From: Orychophragmus violaceus | Taxonomy: Eukaryota; Streptophyta; Magnoliopsida; Brassicales; Brassicaceae | Assembly: GCA_030180135.1 (NCBI GenBank) | Contig: CM058229.1 | Coordinates: 46,093,522 to 46,157,521 of the forward strand | Length of the DNA stretch: 64,000 bases | Direction: 5' to 3' | In this document: in pieces, positions 58,173-64,000 of the stretch | Layout: every line of letters starts with the position of its first letter | How positions within the stretch are numbered: position 1 is the first letter of the stretch | Notes under the pieces: model-generated | What the model was told of the DNA's origin: nothing | What the model saw: only the letters and a program-made list of their open reading frames with translations | Database searches by the model: none | Position numbers and translations under genes: made by a program

Positions 58173-60884
58173 ATGCCTGTCTTTAACATAAATACAAAGC
58201 GGTTTAAGTCAAATGACGAAAACCTGACTTTCTTATGGTATTGTCGTTTGGGCCACATCAATGAGAAACGCATCCAAATGATCCATCAAAATGGGCTACT
58301 GGGCTCATTTGATTTTGAATCATGTGAAAAATGTGAATCTTGCTTGATGGGCAAAATGGCTAGGGCCCCTTTCAACAAACCAAATGAAAGGGCCAATGAC
58401 TTATTGGGCCTTGTTCATACTGATGTATGTGGGCCGATGAGCACTGTTGCCAGAGGAAATTACAAGTACTTCATTACTTTTACTGATGACTTCAGTAGGT
58501 ATGGCTACGTCTATTTGATGAGACACAAGTCAGAATCCTTTGATAGATTCAAGGAATTCAAGAATGAAGTACAGAACCAACTTGGCAAAAGTATCAAAGT
58601 TCTGCGGTCGGATCGCGGAGGAGAATACTTGAGCCAAGAGTTCAGTGACTATCTGAGCGAGTGTGGAATTGTTTCACAACTCACTCCTCCTGGAACACCT
58701 CAATGGAATGGAGTGTCAGAGAGGAGGAATCGAACCTTATTGGATATGGTTCGGTCTATGATGAGTCATTCAAATCTTCCATTATCCTTTTGGGGATACA
58801 CTCTAGAATTGTCTGCGTTTACACTAAATAGGGTGCCATCTAAATCAGTGGAAAAGACACCACATGAATTGTTGACTGGGAACATTCCTAGTCTGTCTTT
58901 CCTGAAGATTTGGGGGTGTGAGGCTTATGTCAAACGTTTAATCTCTGACAAGCTCGCACCCAAATCAGATAAATGCTACTTCGTTGGTTATCCTAGGGAA
59001 ACCAAGGCATACTACTTTTACAACCAATCTGAGAACAAAGTGTTGGTAGCTCGGGACTGTTCTTTTCTTGAGAGGGAATTTCTTTCTAAGAAAAACAGTG
59101 GGAGTAAAGTACATCTCGAAGAAATTCAAGATGCACAGGAGACTGCTCAACCTGCTGAGGAAGAGCAGCAGTTGGATCCACAAAGTTCTGTGGAGCCCAC
59201 GCCTGTGGAGCCTGAAGTTCTCAGATCCGGAAGGATCCGTCACGAACCCGAGATATACTATGGATTTCTCGTGACCAATTGCAATGATCTGATGATCATT
59301 GAAAGTGAAGAACCAGCGACCTTCGCGGAAGCAATGATGAGCCCGGACTACGAAAAGTGGCTTGGAGCCTCTAAATCCGAAATGGGATCCATGTTAGAAA
59401 ACCAAGTATGGTCCTTGGTAGATTTACCTAACGGTGCAAAAGCCATTGAGTGTAAATGGATCTTCAAGAAGAAGATTGATGTGGATGGTAATGTACAAAT
59501 TTACAAAGCTAGGTTGGTGGCCAAAGGTTTCAAGCAAATTCATGGTATTGACTATGATGAAACCTATTCCCCAGTCGCTATGCTTAAATCCATTCGGATT
59601 CTTCTAGCAACTGCCGCTTATTATGATTATGAGATTTGGCAGATGGATGTCAAAACCGCCTTCCTGAATGGAATTCTGGAAGAGGATGTGTATATGACAC
59701 AGCCTGAGGGTTTTGTAGATCCTAAGAATGATGGGAAGGTATGCAAGCTTCATAAATCCATTTATGGATTGAAGCAAGCATCACTGAGTTGGAATCTTCG
59801 TTTTGATGAAGCAGTAAAACAATTTGGTTTCATCAAGAACGAGGAAGAACCATGTGTATACAAGAAGACTAGTGGGAGCGGAATTGCGTTTCTTGTACTG
59901 TATGTCGATGACATACTTCTTCTCGGTAATGACGTTCCGTTGCTTCAGTCTGTTAAGACTTGGCTCGGAAGTTGTTTTTCCATGAAAGATATGGGAGAAG
60001 CCGCCTACATCCTTGGAATCAGAATCTACAGAGATAGAGTGAATAGGCTGATTGGATTGTGCCAGGACACTTATATTGATAAGGTGTTGCACAGATTCAA
60101 GATGCAAGATTCCAAGAAGGGCTTCATACCAATGTCTCATGACATTAATCTCAGCAAGAAGCAGTGTCCGGCGACACATGCTGAGCGAGAACGCATGGAT
60201 AGGATTCCTTATGCTTCTGCAATAGGATCTATCATGTATGCCATGCTCTGCACTCGTCCAGATGTAGCTTACGCGCTAAGCATGACGAGTAGATACCAAT
60301 CTGATCCAGGGGAAGATCACTGGACAGCTGTCAAGAATATTCTCAAATATTTGAGACATACTAAGGACAAGTTCTTGGTATATGGAGGAAGTGAAGAACT
60401 TGTGGTGAATTGGTTCACCGATGCGAGTTTTCAGACAGACAGAGATGATTTCCGATCACAGTCTGGATATGTCTTCTGTCTAAATGGCGGTGCAGTGAGC
60501 TGGAAGAGCTCTAAGCAGAATACCGTAGCTGATTCCACGACGGAAGCTGAATATGTTGCTGCTTCAGAAGCGGCAAAGGAAGCTGTTTGGATCAAGAAGT
60601 TCATGACTGAGCTTGGTGTGGTTCCTAGTATCTTGGAGCCAGTGGCTTTATTTTGTGACAACAATGGAGCCATTGCTCAGGCGAAAGAACCCAGGTCACA
60701 CCAGAAGTCCAAACACGTAGAGAGGAGATATCACCTGATTCGTGATATCGTCAATAGAGGTGATGTGAAGATCAGCCGAGTTCCGACGGACGAGAATGTC
60801 ATTGATCCTCTGACTAAGCCACTCCCAAGGCCCAAGCATGAGTTCCATACTACTGATGTGGGCATTAGAGATCTTAAGATGTAA
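58173..60884 (+). CDS. Copia integrase, reverse transcriptase and RNase H
   Basis: 903 uninterrupted codons. A GAG-pre-integrase/zinc-binding HHCC region ('CRLGHINEKRIQMIHQNGLL', C...C 'CEKCESCLMGK'). The integrase core has the DDE residues in 'VHTDVCGPM', 'SDRGGEYLS' and 'NGVSERRNRTL'. Reverse transcriptase has 'WQMDVKTAFLNG' and the catalytic 'YVDDILLLG'. RNase H has 'VNWFTDASF', 'DSTTEAEYVAASEAAKEAVW' and 'KHVERRYHLIRDI'. Length and order are those of a full plant Copia pol. The first ATG used here is internal to the original polyprotein, so translation depends on upstream lesions. Confidence 0.92.
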   Translation: MPVFNINTKRFKSNDENLTFLWYCRLGHINEKRIQMIHQNGLLGSFDFESCEKCESCLMGKMARAPFNKPNERANDLLGLVHTDVCGPMSTVARGNYKYFITFTDDFSRYGYVYLMRHKSESFDRFKEFKNEVQNQLGKSIKVLRSDRGGEYLSQEFSDYLSECGIVSQLTPPGTPQWNGVSERRNRTLLDMVRSMMSHSNLPLSFWGYTLELSAFTLNRVPSKSVEKTPHELLTGNIPSLSFLKIWGCEAYVKRLISDKLAPKSDKCYFVGYPRETKAYYFYNQSENKVLVARDCSFLEREFLSKKNSGSKVHLEEIQDAQETAQPAEEEQQLDPQSSVEPTPVEPEVLRSGRIRHEPEIYYGFLVTNCNDLMIIESEEPATFAEAMMSPDYEKWLGASKSEMGSMLENQVWSLVDLPNGAKAIECKWIFKKKIDVDGNVQIYKARLVAKGFKQIHGIDYDETYSPVAMLKSIRILLATAAYYDYEIWQMDVKTAFLNGILEEDVYMTQPEGFVDPKNDGKVCKLHKSIYGLKQASLSWNLRFDEAVKQFGFIKNEEEPCVYKKTSGSGIAFLVLYVDDILLLGNDVPLLQSVKTWLGSCFSMKDMGEAAYILGIRIYRDRVNRLIGLCQDTYIDKVLHRFKMQDSKKGFIPMSHDINLSKKQCPATHAERERMDRIPYASAIGSIMYAMLCTRPDVAYALSMTSRYQSDPGEDHWTAVKNILKYLRHTKDKFLVYGGSEELVVNWFTDASFQTDRDDFRSQSGYVFCLNGGAVSWKSSKQNTVADSTTEAEYVAASEAAKEAVWIKKFMTELGVVPSILEPVALFCDNNGAIAQAKEPRSHQKSKHVERRYHLIRDIVNRGDVKISRVPTDENVIDPLTKPLPRPKHEFHTTDVGIRDLKM

Positions 60885-61704
60885 TCTTGATTCTAGTGGG
60901 AGTTTTAGTTTTATTTTAGTTATAATAAGATTCTCTTGTAAACATACTTTTGGAAATGTTTAATGAAATTTGATTTCAGCATTATTTATTGTGATCTAAA
61001 TAATGGTCCCAAAATAAGTTTATGTCATATTATAGGTCATCAAGTTGAGGACTTGATCATGAAACCCTATAAGTTATAAATGATATAAATTATGTTTTGT
61101 CCCTAGTCAAGGTTGTCAAAATGGGACACTGACAACTGCGAGAGATTAGCTTATGAGGTGATTGTTGACTAAGTTTCATGGAGTCAATGATATGAGTATC
61201 ACAGTCAGTCACATAGATATATGTTGGTGAACATATGATCGGACATGACCCGCTAATGAGAAGTCTACAAGATAGTTATATTTGTGTCATAAGAGATTCT
61301 CATTACGACTATAGAGTATAGTCCTTAGACCTGAGTTCATCATGCTTTCTTGCATATGAATTGGTACACTTTGACCTTGTCAAACGTCGACCCGTAACTG
61401 GCAGCTATAACGGCATTGTTCATGTGTATCATGAAGTGTGTATAGGAACAGGGATGGAACAAGATGGGATTTGTCCCTCCTGAATAACGGGAGATAAATA
61501 TCTCAAGGCCTATCGAAGATTTCATATTGAGAAAATGTGTGGCCGCACTCAAACGAACTGTAGTTCAGTTGTTTGTAATGTTCAGTATAAGATCAGGAGT
61601 TCGATAAACACGATGTTGGCTTAATAAGGATGACACTAATCTTGCCTTATGCCAAATCGAGGTATAGAGACAAAAGGATTATAGGAATTGATGATTCCAG
61701 TACA
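60885..61704 (+). other. Copia 3' untranslated region
   Basis: About 820 bp between the pol stop and the PPT, with no conserved ORF. TTCTAGTGGGAGTTTTAG at 60891-60908 resembles a second, upstream polypurine tract. Confidence 0.6.
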
Positions 61705-61714
61705 AGTGGGAGAT
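61705..61714 (+). other. Copia polypurine tract
   Basis: AAGTGGGAGA (with a T) directly before the 3' LTR, the usual plant Copia plus-strand primer site. Confidence 0.85.
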
Positions 61715-62353
61715 TGTTGGGATAGTGTCCTGAAATCACACTTGTACTCACTCCTGATGATAGTTGTGTGTCGAGATCAGACTTTCGTATAATACTGGGC
61801 GGTTGCAATGTTTTGCTAGAAGCCTCTTGCAATATGTAAGTCGTAGACTTACTGCCAGTATTATATGATCATATAGGGTCACACACCTAAGCAAACTGGA
61901 AGCTTAAATGTGGGAATGATCATTATGGTAATGATCATGTTAATGTGTATTGGATACACATTAATATCGAGTATATGGTGGTGTGTCAATCGACACAGTA
62001 TGTGTGTCGGTCGACACAGATCGGGTTTTCGAAACAGACGTTTCGATTTTATGACTTGAACAAGTTGGCCCGTTAAGAGTGATTCTAGGTCTTAATAATA
62101 ACAATGCGTTTCGACCTAGAATAGTAGCCGTCATCTTTTTATTGACAGAGAAAGCAGAAACACCAAAAACTCAGAAATCCCAAAGATCCGGCACTAGCAT
62201 CCCGGTTTCCAGGTTTGTGTGCGTGTGTATCTGGTAGAGGCGAAGCATCTGAGTCGCTAGATCTCGTTCACCAATCATTCCGCTGCCATTTCAAGGTAAG
62301 AACGAGGTTGGTAATTTCAATATAACGAACCCTAGATCCTAGGCGATCCAACA
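61715..62353 (+). repeat. Copia 3' LTR
   Basis: 639 bp, collinear with the 5' LTR. One of the nine differences changes the first palindrome (TCAATCGA instead of TCGATCGA). Confidence 0.95.
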
Positions 62354-62615
62354 GTATGAGACTTTACAAGTTTTATATGTTTTATCGGTTTCCATCCCAA
62401 TAGTCTGTAAAACTATTTTAAAAGTCCAATTCCACCACTTATAGTCTTCTATATTATTTATTTATTTAAAAAGATAATCATTTGACCCGTCTAAGCTTTC
62501 GTATCACATTTTGGTAAATTACCAAAATGCTCCTCAAGTTTTGGAAATTACGAAAAATGCCCTTGTTGACTTTTCTGACTGCCTGTTGACCCATTTTTTG
62601 AAACAAGGTATTACA

Positions 62616-62645
62616 CACACTCTCTCTCTCTCACACACACACACA
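62616..62645. repeat. CA/CT microsatellite
   Basis: Alternating (CT)n and (CA)n runs at the right edge of the large LTR obscure its exact end. Confidence 0.8.
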
Positions 62646-62668
62646 ATCTAATATTTTTTATTATAAAA

Positions 62669-64000
62669 ATGTCTTCTTCTAATTATTACAGATCGTATAT
62701 GGACGGTTTGAGGGTTAATCTGGCGACGCCAAATATTCATTCGGTATTATGGAATTCATAACGGTTGCATGTCGTCAACTACAGACGCAGAAAACCGGTA
62801 GGTTAAAATGTCCACGTACTCAGTGCCAAAATTTTAGAATGCTAGGATTGACGACGTATGGTATCATTTGTATTCATCAGGATTTATGGCAGGTTATAAG
62901 ATTTGGTATATTCATGGGGATAAATCGGATTATGGAAGTAATAGTGGAGAACCACATTCTAGTACTAGTAGTAGGAAACCTTATTGTAGTTTTAGCGAAC
63001 CTTATAGTGCGGAAGTAGATTCCAGTGTATGTACCGTTCAGATGGTTAATGATGCAGTTTGAGAAAATATTGAGGAAGTATGTGAATATCAAATTTCTAA
63101 GGTAGATGAACCTAATTTAGAAGCTAGGAGTTTTTTCTGATATGTTAGATGCAGAAACGCGGCCACTTTACGAAGGTTGCAGAGAGGGTCATTCACCATT
63201 ATCAGCCGCTACTAGATTAATGAGAATAAAGACGGACTACAATTTGGTAGAGGAATGTGTGGATGCGATTTTTGATTTTGTGAAAGATAGTCTTCTTGAA
63301 TATAATCTTGCGCCATGTTCATACTACAAGGTCCAGAGACTCGTACAAGGGCTTGGATTGTCGTACGATATGATAGATGTGTGCATCGACACTAGTATGA
63401 TATATTGGCGAACAATGTAAATTTTGTGAGAAGTTGCGCTATCAGGATACAAGAGGAAGATTTAAAGTTCCATTCAAACATATGTGGTATTTGTTGTTAA
63501 CTGACCGGTTGAAGTGGTTATATCGATCTAAACGAACCCCGGGGGAAATGAGATGACATGCCGAGTATAGAAGAGGAGAAGATATTGCATATCCTTCAGA
63601 TGATGAGGCTTGGCGACATTTTCAAAGAGTATATTTGAATTTTTCTTATGTCTCACGTAACATGTACCTAAGATTATGTACATATGATTTGAACCAATTT
63701 GGAAGGTATGTGAGACAATATTCGTTGTGGCCAGTGATTTTGAATCTTTATAACTTACCGCCATATTTGTGCATGCGTCGATAGTTTATTTTCCTCTCCG
63801 TACTCATTCCTGGACAAGAGCATCCAAAAAGGTCATATAATGTATTCTTACAGCCATTGATATATGAGTTGCAAATGTTATGGAGACCGGTGTCGAATGA
63901 TATGATGTCTCGTGCAAGCAAATTTTAAGATGCAAGTTGTACTTGGACCATTAGAGATTTCCTGGCTTATGGTATGTTATCTGGATGGACAACGCATGGG
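62669..64000 (+). pseudogene. CACTA transposase (TNP2 type), N-terminal part, degraded
   Basis: From the ATG at 62669 ('MSSSNYYRSYMDGL') the transposase-associated domain follows in shifted frames ('RTQCQNFRM', then 'YLYSSGFMAGYKIWYIHGD'-like residues at 62865-62925). The TNP2 core follows ('TRPLYEGCREGHSPLSAATR', 'LMRIKTDYNLVEECVDAIFD', 'SYYKVQRLVQGLGLSYDMID', 63142-63400). Then comes the conserved 'FLAYGMLSGWTTHG' at the window edge. In the intact protein this domain cleaves CACTA ends. Frame changes and stops (62758, 63060, 63418) show it is inactive. It is the coding part of the element starting at 51347. Confidence 0.75.

Larger units (their letters stand above)
55042..62353 (+). mobile_element. 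Ty1/copia LTR retrotransposon, structurally complete
   Basis: 7312 bp: 5' LTR, iMet PBS, long leader with palindrome modules, gag, broken protease-integrase junction, intact integrase-RT-RNase H frame, about 830 bp of 3' UTR, PPT, 3' LTR, and a perfect 5-bp duplication. The two 639-bp LTRs differ at about nine sites (1.4%), so it is young. It is disabled by two stops and one frame change within about 270 bp. Confidence 0.95.
51711..62619 (-). mobile_element. Large LTR (probable solo), split by the Copia element
   Basis: TGTAACGCCCC at 51711 and GGTATTACA(CACA) at 62607-62619 enclose about 3.6 kb once the Copia insertion is removed. No gag, pol, PBS or second copy was found, so this looks like a solo LTR. 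Long TGTAAT/GTTACA-ended LTRs suit chromovirus (Tekay-type) Gypsy elements. The region 53880-54430 is rich in GTTGACCGAGC and CCGGCGG motifs. CTCTC may be duplicated (51706-51710, 62620-62624), but it lies in a microsatellite and is ambiguous. Open frames here are not credible. Confidence 0.45.
51347..64000 (+). mobile_element. Younger CACTA (En/Spm) element, runs past window end
   Basis: Begins CACTACAAGAAAACACACC, the canonical Brassicaceae CACTA terminus, with TAA as the left 3-bp target. Subterminal TTCCGACGGA-type repeats fill 51380-51570. The coding part resumes at 62669 after about 10.9 kb of inserted LTR elements. The 3' end lies outside the window. Confidence 0.75.

Noticed and set aside
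61340..61552. Minus-strand 70-codon ORF in the Copia 3' UTR
   Set aside because: No domain, and it is antisense in a non-coding region of the element.
51706..62624. CTCTC as a firm target duplication of the large LTR
   Set aside because: Both sites lie in CT/CA microsatellite sequence, so the match is expected by chance.

Overview
The window is plant nuclear DNA, almost certainly from a Brassicaceae species. The only gene that looks intact is the two-exon WIP-type zinc-finger regulator TRANSPARENT TESTA 1 (TT1/WIP1) at 47049-48612. It is close to the Arabidopsis protein, but its C-terminus is frame-shifted. Nearly everything else is transposable-element (TE) DNA in several nested layers: Copia, Athila-like and Tat-like Gypsy, a LINE, hAT, CACTA, Helitron, Harbinger-like, a 5S-bearing Cassandra-type LTR and probably VANDAL.

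Layout. 1-7.1 kb: AT-rich sequence with a minus-strand Copia gag relic and its LTR/PBS, a 259-bp MITE and a complete non-autonomous Helitron. 7.4-12.3 kb: an LTR carrying part of 5S rRNA, then a pol-less minus-strand element with 1.3-kb direct repeats. 12.3-14.8 kb: a VANDAL-like stretch with a GA/GATA microsatellite. 14.8-32.6 kb: a decayed Tat-lineage element interrupted by two pol-less Athila-like insertions, A (15168-20400, TSD AGCGA) and B (23866-29872). 32.7-36.2 kb: a decayed minus-strand hAT transposase. 36.9-45.75 kb: a 5'-truncated LINE split by Athila-like element C (37039-42348, minus strand, TSD CTGCC). 46.4-48.7 kb: TT1. 48.7-50.3 kb: a Pack-type Harbinger-like element carrying a CESA RING exon and exons of a second gene. 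50.6 kb to the end: an old CACTA, cut by a younger CACTA at 51347, cut by a large LTR at 51711, cut by a Copia element (55042-62353, TSD GTATG). The younger CACTA transposase resumes at 62.7 kb and runs off the window.

Main discovery. The three Athila-like elements and the unrelated Copia element share one non-coding module: two near-perfect palindromes built on TCGATCGA (or TCGGTCGA), set 20-22 bp apart. Of 29 pairs measured by hand, 20 are at exactly 21 bp, about two helical turns. The module sits in LTRs, leaders, 3' regions and even inside gag reading frames. In element C, the 15-bp spacer between the two palindromes is exactly inverted between the element's own two LTRs, so the module can flip. 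Together these suggest a recombinogenic regulatory cassette that arose convergently in, or was exchanged between, two retrotransposon superfamilies.

Elements A, B and C lack pol (A and C also lack the capsid part of gag) but have LTRs that differ by only about 1-2%, so they must have been moved in trans.
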